From Podarcis raffonei (lineage: Eukaryota > Chordata > Lepidosauria > Squamata > Lacertidae), in assembly GCF_027172205.1 (NCBI RefSeq), contig NC_070604.1, positions 63,195,023 through 63,259,022 of the forward strand: a stretch of DNA of 64,000 nt, written 5' to 3'. The notes beneath the pieces were generated by a model, which ran no database searches, had not been told where the DNA came from, and worked only from the letters and a program-made list of their open reading frames with translations. The translations under genes were made by a program, and so were the position numbers. This document shows positions 1 through 12,358 of this stretch, piece by piece; position 1 is the stretch's first letter, and the number at the start of each line of letters is the position of its first letter.

Positions 1-327
1 GCAATTTTTTAAAGTTTGATGTTTTATTGCTTTATTATTATTATTATTATTGTTGTTGTTGTTAAAACAGCTGGAGACACTTCAAGAAGGTGATACCAAT
101 ACAGCAAAAGGGATATGTAGTTTTCTCTGCAACCCCTCCTTCTAGTTGGAGGTGATGTCATCCAGGTGTATGTGTGAAAGAGAAAAGACCCACTTCTTTT
201 TGGAGTGACACAAAGTCAGAGACAGAGGCTGAGTTTTAGACTCTGGAAGCTACCTCTCATAAAAGCAGATGGGGAAGCAGTTGACTTTGGGTCATCTGTC
301 AGAATTACATCCATCTCTTCCTATGTT

Positions 328-368
<41 letters not shown>

Positions 369-1213
369 AAACCATGTACCACAAAAATACCATAGGTTTC
401 CAGTGATCTAATTCCAAGAAAACAGAAACATGTTGCAGCACAGGAGTTCTTGAAGAACTGGGCTATGTGTAACAATGTTCATTTTGTGTGTGTGGTTGAT
501 TGACACCTGTCTATCCATCCTTGCTGCCCTCTGTTTAACTGGGTTGAGGCATCTGTTTCTCAACTAAAAAGTGATACTTGAATATAATGAAAAGATCAGG
601 GATATATATTGTAATCCAAGAAGCGTATAAAACATATCAAACATAATTTATCACAAGAATGGAAGTGTTTTTAAATTCACTTTAATATGTCATGCAGTTG
701 AGCTTTATGTCTCTGCTCATCAAAGTACAGTATTCCAAAACTTCTTTGATTTTCCTCTACATTCCCCAGACTCTTTTATCATCCTTCTGTTGAGATCCAC
801 TAGGTGGCACCATTAGTATAGGCTGGTTTTTTTGTTTGTTTTTTGTTTTGTTATTCCCCCACTGACAAAGTTCGTTTGTCAAGTAAGTTCAAAAAGGACT
901 GCACAGCCTTCCACCCACATGACGTAGTCCCAAACAAGAGGGAAACATGAAGCTAGCAATGGCAGTAACACATTTCTATTGCTTTGCGTGACTGGAGTTG
1001 TGTGAATTTAGGATCAATAATTTTTGGACCGGGCTGGGTCTTACTATCTCATTAAAAATAAACACTTGTGATTACCTAATTGTAAGGATTATGTTATGAA
1101 AAGCTTCACCCCTGATTTCATCACTTGTGTAACAGAAACAGGCCTTGCTAGTGGGTTGTCTATTATTTGTTTTCTTGCCTAGCCAGTTGGCAACCCTGTG
1201 TGGGTGTCGCACA
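1..1213. other. intergenic, no gene seen
   Basis: A+T-rich single-copy-looking sequence with a TTATTATTA/TTG run at the start and a TG microsatellite at 331-365. No coding signature was recognised. Confidence 0.5.
331..365 (+). repeat. (TG)n microsatellite
   Basis: About 17 TG units in an uninterrupted run. Confidence 0.95.
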
Positions 1214-1295
1214 GGTTATTATTTTTTCATCATTTATTACCTGCCATTCACCCTAACGTCCCAGGGTGGGTTACAACAATAGAAAACAGCGAAGG
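1214..1295 (-). mobile_element. L2-like LINE 3' end
   Basis: Minus-strand reading gives TTGTAACCCACCCTGGGACG and an A/T-rich trinucleotide tail. This matches the 3' end of the larger L2-like copy near 60530-60610. Confidence 0.5.
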
Positions 1296-1834
1296 CTCCA
1301 TTAATATATATATATTTGCACTTTAAATGGAAATGAAATCTGGAAAACATGGTGCAAGAAAGAATTCCCAGGTGCAATTTATTTCTCATTCCACCTCCGT
1401 TAATGAAGTCCCTTTATTTCAGCGCACCCGCAATCCAAAGGACCCCACAGCTTGGACTATGTGTGCCTTAAGTGTTATCTTGTTAGTGAAAAATTGAACT
1501 GGCATTGATCCTCCTCTCCCCCCCACCCGAGTTAGTGCCATGATTAAAATATTTCCTTTAGCGGCTGGCAGAAGAAGAGAAGGAAAGTGGGAAGCTATTT
1601 TTGTAATCAAAATCTGGAAAACAAAAATACACTTGACGATAGCCTCTCAGCTCGCATATTAAACACATGTGCCCTGTCTAATTTACAACCTAATCCAATG
1701 CATATTAACTCAGAAGTAAGTGCCAGTGTATTCAGTGGTTGAAGTGTATACAATTGCAGCCTTATTTAGTTTATTGAAGGCATTTGCATAGCACCTATTT
1801 AATAAATTGTATTTTAATACTTTTAAAACTTTGT

Positions 1835-1915
1835 TGGAAGCTGCCCAGAGTGGCTGGGGAAACCCAGCCAGATGGGTGGGGTATAAATAATAAGTTATTA
1901 TTAATAATAATAATT
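1835..1915 (+). mobile_element. L2-like LINE 3' end
   Basis: GGAAGCTGCCCAGAGTGGCT followed by AACCCAGCCAGATGGGTGGG, a TATAAAT end and AATAATAAT repeats: the typical tail of squamate L2-like LINEs, also seen at 14670-14720 and 59965-60040. Confidence 0.75.
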
Positions 1916-2064
1916 CTTAACCATAACATAAACAATTGTTATTTCAGCTATCACCACAATTTAGATAATGAAAGGGATTTATTTATTTTAGAATAATAGT
2001 CTTGTGGACAGAAATGGGCTTAGACCAGTGGCTCTCAAACAGCCAGGCAGGACCCCATAGGGTC

Positions 2065-2205
2065 AGACTGCGGAACTTGTAGCCTTCTAGGTGTTGTTGA
2101 ACTCAGTTTCTCATCAGCTTCAGCCAGTGTGACCAGAGACCAAGAATAACAATGGTTCGAGTCCAACAACATCTGGAGGGGCATAGATTCCTCATGCTTG
2201 TGTAG
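2065..2205. mobile_element. palindromic hAT-type MITE, degraded
   Basis: The left half (GGAACTTGTAGCC, GTGTTGTTGAACTC) is inverted by the right half (GAGTCCAACAACATCTGGAG), with a CAGCCAGTGTGACC centre. It is the same family as the copy near 40487-40618. Confidence 0.55.
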
Positions 2206-2249
2206 GGGGAAATGCCAGAGAGAAACAAAATCCAGGGGACATTTCCTTG

Positions 2250-4085
2250 CCATTGAAGAGGCCTAGCATGGTAGTCATCAAAACACCCTGTGCTGACGGT
2301 GGAAATTGCACAGCGATATGAAAGGCTTATGGGAGCTTTTGGCTGCAGAGTGACTTCTCACCACCTCCTTGAGATTTCCAGTTCAAGTACTTCTGCAGTG
2401 CTAGAGTTAGATTAGTACCCCACTTGACAGGTCCTTATACATATAACAGTGGCGGCAAACATGCACTTCTCTGCAAGGATTCTTTGTGCTTCTCGGTCAC
2501 ACTAGGTAGACAAAGTTTGGAAGGAGGAGGGAGCAAGTTCAAAAGTTATGGGAAACATTGGCTTTAGGCAGACCTATGGCTCAGGCCTGAAGCCAGTGTT
2601 TGGCCTGGTCAGGCACTGGCCAAAGGCCTCATGACTCATCACCATCTTAACCTCACTTGGTCATCACCAGGCCCCCTTTCACCTTCTCTCTCTACCTCAC
2701 TGCTTCCCCTGGGCTCTGCTAATGGGCCTGGCATTCTGGGTGAAGTAGCCAGGCATTGCCTGCTCCACTGTCATGATTTGCCACAGAGGCAAGAAAAGAA
2801 TTTAAAAATTAGGTGGTTTTTTTAAAGCAACCACCACCACCACCATCTATAAGCTTAATAAGTTTTTCCAGCTGCCATGGCCATCTTGCACAGAATGCCT
2901 GGCTCTGAGGAGAATGACATGCTTGGCCATTTCTTGGAGTCCAAGTGGCAGGGAAGCTGCCATTTGTGCTGAAGTTATTGCATAGGTAAACAATGTGTTT
3001 TAGGAAGTAAGCAAAGGGGTGGGGAAGAGGCAGAGCAGTGGTCCTGCAGCCACAAAGAGGCAGGGGACAGCAGTCATACCCTGCTAAGGCCCCCCTGAAG
3101 TACAGTGTCAGCCCTGATGTGACCGAGTAGAAATGTGGAGAAAATGGACTAGCAGAGGCATGCTTTGAATTATTAGGCTTTGCATTTAATGCTGTGGCTT
3201 TATGTTTCTGTTTATTCCTCCTAAAAAAACAGCACCAGGGAGTTTTTTGCTCACAAGTGTGCTACAGCTCACAATTTGACTGTGTTCTAAGAAAACAATT
3301 TTGGTTAGAAGCCTAATAAACACAGCCTTTTCTACATCACAGTGTAATATCCAAATATATAATAATTCGTTCTGACTCTTCTACAGCACAGTCCTATGGG
3401 CTACATATCATGCATCACCAACTGCATCATTGAGAAGCAAATATTTTATTATAAAAGTAATAATAAGTAAAATACCAATAAACAATGAATAAACATTTTT
3501 TTAATAAATGCTCTGGGACTGCAAAGCTGAAGGAGTGCTCACTTTGGCTTCAGCCAGGGCACCAAGGACCACTGGGGTGCAGTAGCTGCTGCATCCTAGG
3601 AAGAACATCAAGGCAAAGAAAAGACTAGCCTGGCTCCATACCAATGAACTTGGTTCTGCCAGAAAGCAGGCTTGCCCAGCTGCCCAGCTGAAGAGAAGCA
3701 GGCTCTGGCCTCAGCCACCACACCTAAGAAAAGGCGCTGGCTGGGTTGGTTGCAGTGTCTCTGTCCATGGTGGCTAAGTTATGCCTCCGAATACCAGTTG
3801 CTGGGAGTCACAAGTACAGAGAGTGCTGATGCCCTCAGGTTCTCCTTTGGGGCTTCCCATAGGCAGCTGGCTTGACACTGTGAAAATAGGCTGTAGCCTA
3901 GGTGTGCTTCTGGTCTGATCCAGCAGGTCTTCGTCCCCCGCAGATCAGCCTGCCAACAACTGGATATGAATCTCATGCCTGTCCACAGCTCAACATGCTG
4001 TTCTGGCATTGTCAACCTCTTCCTCCACCACTACCTTCCCCTTCCCCTTATGTGTCTTGTCTGTTTACCTTGAAAATTTGAGAAC
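2250..4085. other. intergenic, no gene seen
   Basis: Mixed-composition sequence with short CCA/CAC runs (near 2830). A weak trace of a dispersed repeat appears near 3895-3945 (CTGATCCAGCAGG). No open frame here shows homology or exon-like borders. Confidence 0.4.
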
Positions 4086-4099
4086 TGGTCATCTTTTTT

Positions 4100-4175
4100 T
4101 TAAAGAAAAAGAAGAAGAAGAAGAAGAAGAAGAAGAAGAAGAAGAAGAAGAAGAAGAAGAAGAAGAAGAAGAAGA
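4100..4175 (+). repeat. (GAA)n microsatellite, tail of a SINE
   Basis: About 24 GAA/AAG units. On the minus strand it is the (TTC)n tail of the SINE that follows, and it produces spurious poly-Glu and poly-Leu frames. Confidence 0.9.
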
Positions 4176-4416
4176 GTTGTTTGGATTTGATATCCCACTT
4201 TATCACTACCCGAAGGAGTCTCAAAGCGGCTAATATTCTCCTTTCCCTTCCTCCCCCACAACAAACACTCTGTGAGGTGAGTGAGGCTGAGAGACTTCAA
4301 AGAAGTGTGACTAGCCCAAGGTCACCCAGCAGCTGCATGTGGAGGAGCGGGGAATCGAACCTGGTTCACCAGATTACGAGTCTACCGCTCTTAACCACTA
4401 CACCACGCTGGCTCCA
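4176..4416 (-). mobile_element. CORE-type (MIR-like) tRNA-derived SINE
   Basis: On the minus strand the head reads GCGTGGTGTAGTGGTTAAGA with a GGTTCGATTCC B-box. A CORE-like GGGTGACCTTGGGCTAGTCA follows, then a tail ending in (TTC)n. A second copy lies at 49212-49463. Confidence 0.75.
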
Positions 4417-5421
4417 TTGATGTGAGTCCTTTGGGAGACAATATTTTTCTGAAAAGCAGGATAAAAAATAAAATAAAGTAGGCATCTAGAATTGGCCAAT
4501 TCAATGCCTTCCACCCAGTCTTTTTTGGTGTCCTTTGCAACCCTAAGGCAAAAAGAGCTTGAATGTTAGGGTGACCACAGGAAGTCTGCAGGGGCACACT
4601 TTGAACAACCACAAGAAAAAAGGGAACTGAGAAGTACAATGTGTTAGTTTCCTTTTGTTAAAGTGAAATAAAGCGGGAGTCCCTGTCAGCAGTTACTGGA
4701 AGCCCTGCTCTAGTTGTGGAAGAATATGTCCTAAAAAAAGGGGCAGCTCTGTGGTGGATGAGTAATCTCAGGAAGCCTGAAGGATCAAAAGAGAAAGCTG
4801 AAACCAAGGCCCACATTATCCAGCTTTCAAATCAGAGGGGGTGGAGCACATGTATTTCAGACCTATGCTTCCATGCAAGGGGCAGGTAGAAATCAGCCAC
4901 ACATAAGGGCAAAGAGACTGAGGCGGTGATGGGGAAAGCTGCACTTGCTGCTTGTGCTGTCAGTAATGCAGCTTGCAAAAGTGCAGGAGCCTTGTAAGGA
5001 CGCAGGAAAGCTTGGCCAACCCCACTCCTCTTTGTGGCTTTCAGAATTCACCTCACAATGTATGCATTTTAAGGGAAATATTGATGGTTTGAACTGACTT
5101 TTTAAATGAGGAATAGTAGGTAAGGAGCCTGGCTACCTGTTTCTTACTCACCTCAGCTTTCTTCAGGATGGGGCAGGCATGGGGGGGGGACACACACAGG
5201 ATACTGAGGCAGTATATTACCAGAGGTGTGTGGGTGTGAGTGGGTGTTTTGTCATGGCAATCTGCAACCTGGGATTACACCTGAAGTCTCTCATCTGCTA
5301 ACCCTGAACTGTTCCACTGAGCTACAGCCCCATGAGGTATCAGTCTATATGTGTGTTTGGGGAAATCCTACACATAGGGTGGAGAAGGACAGAAGATGGT
5401 TGTTTTCACGGAGGGTGCTAA

Positions 5422-6112
5422 TGTCGTGCAAAGGTAAATTAATCAATGCAGAGTCTTGTTCATAAACAGAATAAAACTTTTACTTGAGAAAATAATGTTG
5501 TTCACAAACAGCATAGTTAAAGAGCATACACAGAGTGCTCATAGCAGCTACAGTGGTACCTCTGGATATGAATGGGATCCGTTCCGGAGCCCCGTTCACA
5601 TCCAGAAGCAAACGTAACTAGCAACGGCACGTCTGTGCATGCGCGCCTCGCTTTCCGTCACTTCTGCGCATGCGCGTGACGTCATTTTGAGCATCTGCGC
5701 ATGCGCAAGCGCAAAATCCGGAAGTAACGCACTCCATTACTTCCAGGTTGCCGCGGAGCGCAACTCGAACACACTCAACCCGAAGCGCATTCAACCCGAG
5801 GTATGACTGTATCTGACTCTTCACAGAGGCACAGTCTTAGTTACTGATTTACTAGAGTCCTGGAGCCACTCTGCCTGCAACAACACAACACACACACACA
5901 GAGGCTGAGAAACACACCAAGATACATTGACTCTGAGGCCCACAGAGAGGCTGGCTACTTTTTAGGGCAAATGAGTCATCAATCAAGATGAGTCACGAGT
6001 CACAGTGACTTAGCAGTTTGCTGTTAACAGTTAGCAGTTAGCAGGCTTGAATGATCGTGTAGGCCTTGTCGGCCTTACTGCTTCTGCTCTCAAGAACCTT
6101 TGTCTCATGACA
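5422..6112 (-). mobile_element. probable solo LTR of an endogenous retrovirus-like element, fossil
   Basis: Bounded by TGTC...GACA on the minus strand, with near-matching 5-base flanks (GCTAA / GATAA) and several TGACTCA-like AP-1 sites in the upstream part. About 430 bases remain when the nested mariner element (5551-5809) is removed. No internal genes are attached, and the family is not identified. It is older than the mariner copy it contains. Confidence 0.45.
5551..5809. mobile_element. Tc1/mariner-like MITE nested in LTR
   Basis: Terminal inverted repeats CAGTGGTACCTC / GAGGTATGACTG flanked by TA on both sides. The interior is CpG-rich, with repeated TGCGCATGCGC blocks. Confidence 0.8.
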
Positions 6113-8033
6113 GATAAATGTTGGGAGACTAGAAAGGATGCATCAAGAGGTTCCATGCTGTCTGTCCCTCCCAATGGGCTATGATGTGAGCTGTGCTGAA
6201 AGTGGCTCTGTAGGTTTCTCCTGCCAGCATACTTGTGTCACAAATGGCTTGTGTGAGTTAATCCTAGCAGTCTTGTAACTGGTTCCCTCAAAGCACCAAA
6301 CAATGTTGCAACTGAATAATAGCAAGGGAGTTGCCAGGGTGTTTGTAAGAGTAGCCTTCATTCTTTTGCCTTCTCTGCAAACACTCTCATATATCTCCAG
6401 GTGTTATTTTGTTTCTGACATTACTGGGGAATTGAGGGTGGAGTGAGGATATAGCAGCATAGCTGCAGCGTAGCAGTGGCTATCAATGATGGGCTGGGGA
6501 ATTGCATTGGCTGTGGTTGGGGAAGTAGATGTGGCCAGTGCTTTGGATTCAGACATGTGTGTGGGGCTAGACACCTGGCAGTCACCTGGCATCACAGTGA
6601 CACCAGGTGCAGCAGTTTCTTCTGCACATGCAGTTTGAAATCAAACCTCACAGGAAAGGAACAAAGCTTTGCAAGTGCCATCGTGGCATCTGCAGAGCCC
6701 TATTACTCTGCTAGTGCCAAAGATCAGCTAATTGTCAATGTTTACAAAGGAGCGTGGTTCGCAGGTGCCACCAATTGGCCGATTGGCGGTGTCTGCAAAA
6801 CCCTCTTTAGACTGGGAACAATGCCTTTATGTGTCCCACACCTGAAGTTATATGTAACAGGTGCAGGGCACATGGGTGCAGCTTGGGGAAAGCACCCTTG
6901 TGGGCCAAATTAGGACTGCTGCTGGAGTTTCTCATGGCTAGATGAGACTCATTTGCTTTCACATATGCAAAATTATCTTTGATTCCAGCAGCCAGCTTAA
7001 ATGAAAAGGCTTCCATACTAACAGCTTGTTCTCCTTAAGAGAAGTGTCCTCTCTCCTTATCTTACTTCATTCCCTTTCCAAAGTGGTAACGCAGTGTTAC
7101 ACTCCTATCAACTGAGTTTCTGTGAGCTGTTAGAGTTTGCAAAAACATTGTTTAGTACTGCAGCTGGCAGTACTGCAGCCAACCTCTGTGGCTTGGCTCC
7201 AGCAATTTATTAACACAGTTCCCATGGTTGCATCTTGGAAGAAACCAACCTGAGTGTTGGCAAAAGAAACACCACCTCTTAATTTGATTGCTGACACACA
7301 CAGCTATAAAAAGTTACTCTGTTGTCTCTGTGGGTTACATGTTGGCTTGTGACCAGCTTTTGCTATAGCGTTCTCACAGAAAATAGATTGTGAAAACAGA
7401 ACACAAAATGTACTGGGAAATTAGCAGGTCTGAATGATTATGTAGTGGGAAGCATTTGGACTACAAAACCCATGATGCATTGAGATTTGGAACAGAACAC
7501 ACACAACCCTTCTACTTTTGTAATTAGGGTGGATTATATTTATTTATTTCCTTATTTCCTATATTTTGTGTCACTTTTCAGACAATTACTGTCCACCAAA
7601 GCAACTCACTCCAATTTAAGAGAGAGAGCTTGAAAAAGACAACCAGAGCCAGACACTATCCTTATAGGCTTTCAAAGACACATAAAGGAAGGAAGGTGGA
7701 GGGAGAGACAGGTGAGCTGTGTGCCTTTGTATCCAGTTGTGGCCAGGCCAATCTTCCTTGAATAGCTGCTGTTGGTTCTTGCTTCTTTGACTGATGGATG
7801 TGGCCAAGAAGCCTTTCGCCTTTGCTTCTGCAGTTCCAGGGCAACTGGCAGCCAGAGCTGATTATTTCCTCCAGCAGCGAGTGGGGAAGCAAAGTCCCTG
7901 CAGTTGACTGGAGCCTGGCCCAAGAAGTTGGGTTGATGGATGGGGCCTGACTGACTTCCTTCCTGCTATGATATTTTACCTGGGAGGAAGCAGCTTCCCA
8001 GTGGCCCTGGGTCCCCTGTTTGATGACAGAGGT
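6113..8033. other. intergenic, no gene seen
   Basis: No recognised gene. A 145-codon open frame at 6476-6913 has no known domain and no neighbouring exon signals. Short A/T-rich stretches near 7530-7570 resemble worn LINE 3' ends. Confidence 0.4.
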
Positions 8034-8050
8034 CAGACTGTGCTGTCTTC

Positions 8051-8601
8051 CGGGAAGAATGGCAGATGAAGTTGATGGACTATATGGAACTGGCGGAAAT
8101 GACTGGCAGAATCCGAGACCAGGGAGAAGAGTTGGTGGAAGAAGACTGGAAAAAATTTAAAGATTATTTACAGAAATACTGTAAAATTAATGAATGCTAG
8201 AAAAATGTTGGAATGAAGTTATATGGCTTTAGCAGAAAGGTTATAAGGAATTAAGTATAAATAGATTTTTAATGTATTAAAGGGAAAAAATAAGGTTAAA
8301 ATAAGTTAAGATAAAATACAGGACAGAAAACTGAGGAAGATGGAAAGGATTTGCTGAAACAATTAATTGAAGTGGAATACAAAAAGGGAGGTGTGAGGAA
8401 GTCGTGGAAATAAGTAAATGAAAGATAAGATACTGAAATTATGGATGTGTTTTAAATTTGTGTTTGTTGTATTTTGTTAATTTAATGTTTTTAGTGTCAG
8501 TGTTATGTAGTGTTTTTGTTTTTGTATTGTATTGTTGAATTATTTTTCTTTCTTTTATACTCCTTAAACTGTTAATAAATATTATTTAAAAAAAACAAAA
8601 A
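8051..8601 (+). mobile_element. 5'-truncated L1 with target-site duplications
   Basis: Encodes the last residues of L1 ORF2 (MDYMELAEMTGRIRDQGE, EEDWKKFKDYL) to its stop near 8200, then a 3' UTR and AATAAATATTATTTAAA with an A-rich tail. Flanked by 17-base duplications at 8034-8050 and 8602-8618 (CAGACTGTGCTGYCTTC, one mismatch). It is the same family as the L1 at the right end of the window. Confidence 0.92.
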
Positions 8602-8643
8602 CAGACTGTGCTGCCTTCAACCCTGTAGACCCCGGAAACATAA

Positions 8644-8870
8644 TGTTGTGTGCCACCCCTCCGAGTGGTGCGAGATTCCAAGGGTTCTACCCAGGATTTG
8701 GTGTCTTCGGAATGAGGGACAGCAGAGACTGTGGTGCCTTTATGATATATGGTTTATTTGTACATATATAGAACATGAGCCTACAATGGAGGGCCCCACA
8801 GCATTAACACCCCAAGAAGGACTTGCTTCTTCCATAGCCAAAGCCTTGGATTCTAACAGAAATCAGGCAT
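8644..8870 (-). mobile_element. possible LTR fragment, fossil
   Basis: On the minus strand an AATAAA near 8750 is followed by about 100 bases ending GTGGCACACAACA, which looks like an R-U5 end. The other boundary is not clear and no internal genes are seen. Family unknown. Confidence 0.3.
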
Positions 8871-8929
8871 AGCTCTGTCTCCTAGCTGCCCAGCCTGCAA
8901 CCTTGCACTTTCCATTGCTATTTAATCCT

Positions 8930-9060
8930 GTAGTTCTTAGTTTTGCTGCTTGTTTTTAGTAAACTCACCCCCATTTGCTACGATATTGTTGTTTTCTTTA
9001 TTGCGTGTAAGCCATCTTTGGCTCTTTTCTGAGGAATGGCAGGCCAAAAAAAAAAAGTTC
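8930..9060 (+). mobile_element. LINE 3' end (L2-like), degraded
   Basis: T-rich 3' UTR-like stretch with TAAGCCATCTTTGGCTC and a GGAATGGCAGGCC(A)n end, the layout of L2-like tails. Confidence 0.4.
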
Positions 9061-9899
9061 TAGAATCAATAAAGCTAGAAAACCTTCTGTAGGAAGAAAG
9101 CACACTGTCCAAATTGAGTGTCAGCCATTCTCTAAAAGACAAAACCTTTCCAGTGTGCCTGTCTAAGATTTTAATTCTGCCTTTGGAATGGTTTGATAGT
9201 TAAAAAAACAACCAACCAACCAACAGCAACAATCCTATGATGCCCCCTTCTTGAAAATGCAGGGTTTCCTGTCCAGAAATGAGGATTGGAGCTGGTGAAG
9301 CGGCAGAAGTTAAAATAAAAGGTGGGGAGCTATGTTGTTAGTGGCTCAAATGAGCATTGGCTGTGGAGCCTGATTTGTGCTCAGCCCTTACAGATAAGTA
9401 AGTTCTGCAATTCCCAGTACATGGCCACTACAAAAGCAAGTGCATGTTGATGGGGGGGAAAGCCCTTTTGTTCAAATCCACTCTCTGTAAAAGCTATAAC
9501 GCTGATAATTTCTGGAGCAGCAGCAAGCACCACACTCCTTTTAGTTCATTTCAACACAATTGTAAGAGCAAAGTACCAGCAGCCAATGCATACATCACCT
9601 CATAATTCCACTAGTTAATTTCTTAGGGTATGATAAGCTCTCATTTTCAGCTGTACTTAATGGAAAACACTAGCAGTGCACTCCTATACTGTGCATAGCT
9701 ATTCAGAAGTAGGTACCACAACATTTAATAGAGCTTGTTCCTAGGCAAATGGTATGTGATTGCAACACAAGTGACATCTGTGTCTTCCTTTTGGCCATCA
9801 ATGGGACCATATTGGCTATGAGTCCTGAAAGACCTGCTCCCTGCCTTGTGGGCCTTTTCCCACCTGGCCTGGGAGGGCTGGGCCCTGATTGACTTACTC

Positions 9900-10175
9900 C
9901 AGCTGCAAAAACCAAGGCTGCTGAACAGAGTCTTGGGCTGGGGTATTGTTTAGAGGTTTTTGTTGAGGTGTTGTTGCTGTTATTTTTTGCATCTTTATCT
10001 CTTACAATGATTTATGTGGAAATTGTTCAGTTACGTCTGTGTGCCTTTTGATGTGTTTTATTTATTGTCTATGGCTACATTTGTTACCGGTAAATCTTTT
10101 CACGTTCTAAGCCACCTTGAGTGTGGTTTTAACTATGGAAAGGTGGCTTACAAATCAAATGATGTGATGAAATGT
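9900..10175 (+). mobile_element. L2-like LINE 3' end
   Basis: T-rich 3' UTR, then AAGCCACCTTGAGTGTGG and AAAGGTGGCTTACAAATC, then A-rich. This is the common tail of L2-like LINEs in reptiles. Confidence 0.55.
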
Positions 10176-10401
10176 GCTTTTCTGGAATGACAAGGACGTT
10201 TCTGATGGTTAGCCTGTGGAAGTTGCTCCATTAGGGCAAATGGGGCACAGCTTCACCAGCTTCACCAAGCTACTTACCTACAGCAACTGCAGTGGGTGGA
10301 GTCAGCATCCTTCTCCTTAGTCTCAACTTTTCCTGTAGAACTTAGCATAAGGAGGGTGGGGACAAAACTAGAATTAGTTGGTTCTATCTATCTGTCTTTG
10401 A

Positions 10402-10755
10402 AGGGATGCGGATGGCACTGTGGGTTAAACCACAGAGCCTAGGACTTGCCGATCAGAAGGTCGGCGGTTCGAATTCCTGTGACGGGGTGAGCTCCCGTTG
10501 CTCGGTCCCTGCTCCTGCCAACCTAGCAGTTCGAAAGCACATCAAAGTGCAAGTAGATAAATAGGTACTGCTCCGGCGGGAAGGCAAATGGCATTTGTGT
10601 GCACTGCTCTGGTTCGCCAGAAGCAGCTTAGTCATGCTGGCCACATGACCCAGAAGCTGTACGCCAGCTCCCTCGGCCAATAAAGCGAGATGAGCGCCGC
10701 AACCCCAGAGTTGGTCATGACTGGACCTAATGGTCAGGGGTCCCTTTACCTTTAC
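10402..10755 (+). mobile_element. Sauria-type SINE, full length
   Basis: tRNA-like head (GTTAAACCACAGAGCCTAGG, GGTTCGAATTCC), body with GCAAGTAGATAAATAGGTAC and CATGCTGGCCACATGACCC, and tail GGTCAGGGGTCCCTTTACC. Target duplication CTGTCTTTGA at 10392-10401 and 10756-10765. The tail is shared with BovB in the described family, which is how it is mobilised. Confidence 0.95.
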
Positions 10756-11041
10756 CTGTCTTTGACCCTGGCTCCGCCTACCCTTAACCTCCCTGCATTC
10801 TGCCCAGGCCCAAGGAACACCAGCTGCCACTGTTGTAAACCTATAATCAGTCCAAGAGACAACACAGCTGGGAGCTAGTGTTGATTTTCCTTTCACTTGG
10901 TTCTCACCCCTGGGATTTTTGATGAGACAAAACAAATCTGCTTTCTTGGTATAGCTCGCATGTAGCTCCAACATCAGCTTTCAGTGCATTGACATCAACC
11001 TGGATCCCATGGTAGTCTGCCTGAAACCCAAGGGAATCTCT

Positions 11042-11104
11042 GCCAGAGAGTACTGAGCTAGATGGACCAATGGTGTGGCTCAGTATGAAGCAGGTTCCTA
11101 TGTC
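11042..11104 (+). mobile_element. 3' part of tRNA-Ala-type SINE
   Basis: GAGCTAGATGGACCAATGGT followed by GCTCAGTATGAAGCAGG and TTCCTATGTCC, the tail of the SINE whose fuller copies are at 12110-12300 and 22643-22835. Confidence 0.6.
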
Positions 11105-12109
11105 CAATTGCAACTAAATTTGGATAGGGGTTGAAGCAACACTTTGTTCTGGGACTGGTGCCAGTCCCTGGAGGGAGCTTGAAGATGTGCTCAAACGCAA
11201 GAGACTCCTGTGGACTCCTGTGAGGGTTGTGAGCTTTCTCCCAGCTCTACGCTGCTTCTCACGTACACTATTGGAGGGCAGGCAGAGAAGTACCAAGTAA
11301 TCAAATCAAGCCAAACACAACAGAGCCATCTGCTGCATTATCGCAGTGATCAGAAGTTAGAGAAGAAGCTAAATTTACAAAAGCAACATTAACGAGGCTG
11401 CTTCTTTGATTCCCTAAATAAATCTCTCCAGAACGCTGATCTCAATGCAGCAATGATGTGGAGATACATGCTAACCACATTAAGAAACCACATTTGCTTT
11501 GCCATATTGAAAACCCCAGCAGTGGGAATCCAAGTGAAAATAAAATGAAAAACCGCTCCTCATTACCATGCCAACTTATCAATTGATTTTGATTGTGAAG
11601 CCTTGCTGCGCTTTCAAGGATATTTGGCTTCCAAGCCAAAATGTCATTGTAATGCTGGGAAAGAGCACTTGCGGGCCAGAATGAGGAGTCCACGTCACTC
11701 TGAAGAGGCCAGTCATTGCATTAACTTACCAAACCCTCAAGCTATAAGTCAGGGCGATCTCTCATTCTTATCTATGGGACTTAAACAAAAGTCATCCTCA
11801 TAAGGTGTTAGTTTCTTGCAACAAAAACAACAACAACATCTCAAGGTGTTTCAAACCTCGAAACAAGCAAATACATCATAGCATAAACTTTTGGACTCTA
11901 GTCCATGGAAGATTGTTCCATAAGAAACCTGTTAGTCTTTACAGTGCAATAAGACTCTTTATCATCCTTAAAGTACTGCAATCCTTGGTCTCCACCTAAT
12001 TCATGTTTTTTTCTTGGACAGAGACATGTTTTGAAGAAGATAGTAGCACACGGGTTCCAAGGCAAAATAGCACATTCCTGTTATCCCATGCACATATAGG
12101 AACATAACA

Positions 12110-12300
12110 GGCTACCTTATACTGAGTCAGACCACAGGGCTATTTTGCTCAGTATGTTTACACTGATTGGCAGTGGCTCTCCAGGATTTCAGAGAGTGCA
12201 TATTTCTAGCCCTATCTGGAGACATCTGGGATTGAACCCAGCATCTTCCAGATGTAAAGCTGATGCTCAGCTGCAGAGCTATGGCTCTTGCTTAGTTTAA
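12110..12300 (-). mobile_element. tRNA-Ala-headed SINE
   Basis: The minus strand starts GAGCCATAGCTCTGCAGCTG and has a B-box-like GGGTTCAATCCCAGATG. It ends GACTCAGTATAAGGTAGCC, TATGTTCC. The head resembles tRNA-Ala. Confidence 0.7.
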
Positions 12301-12358
12301 CAGTGGATAACTGTTAATGGCCATCTTTATAGGCTGCTATATTGGAATATAATGAAAT

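Noticed and set aside
4009-4300. Poly-Glu and poly-Leu frames
   Set aside because: Translation of a GAA microsatellite.
6476-6913. 145-codon open frame, cysteine- and glycine-rich
   Set aside because: No homology recognised, no exon borders in keeping with a neighbour, and composition like the surrounding non-coding DNA.
10453-10974. 173-codon minus-strand frame
   Set aside because: Lies mostly inside a Sauria SINE; the same frame recurs in other SINE copies (57285-56947), so it is repeat sequence.
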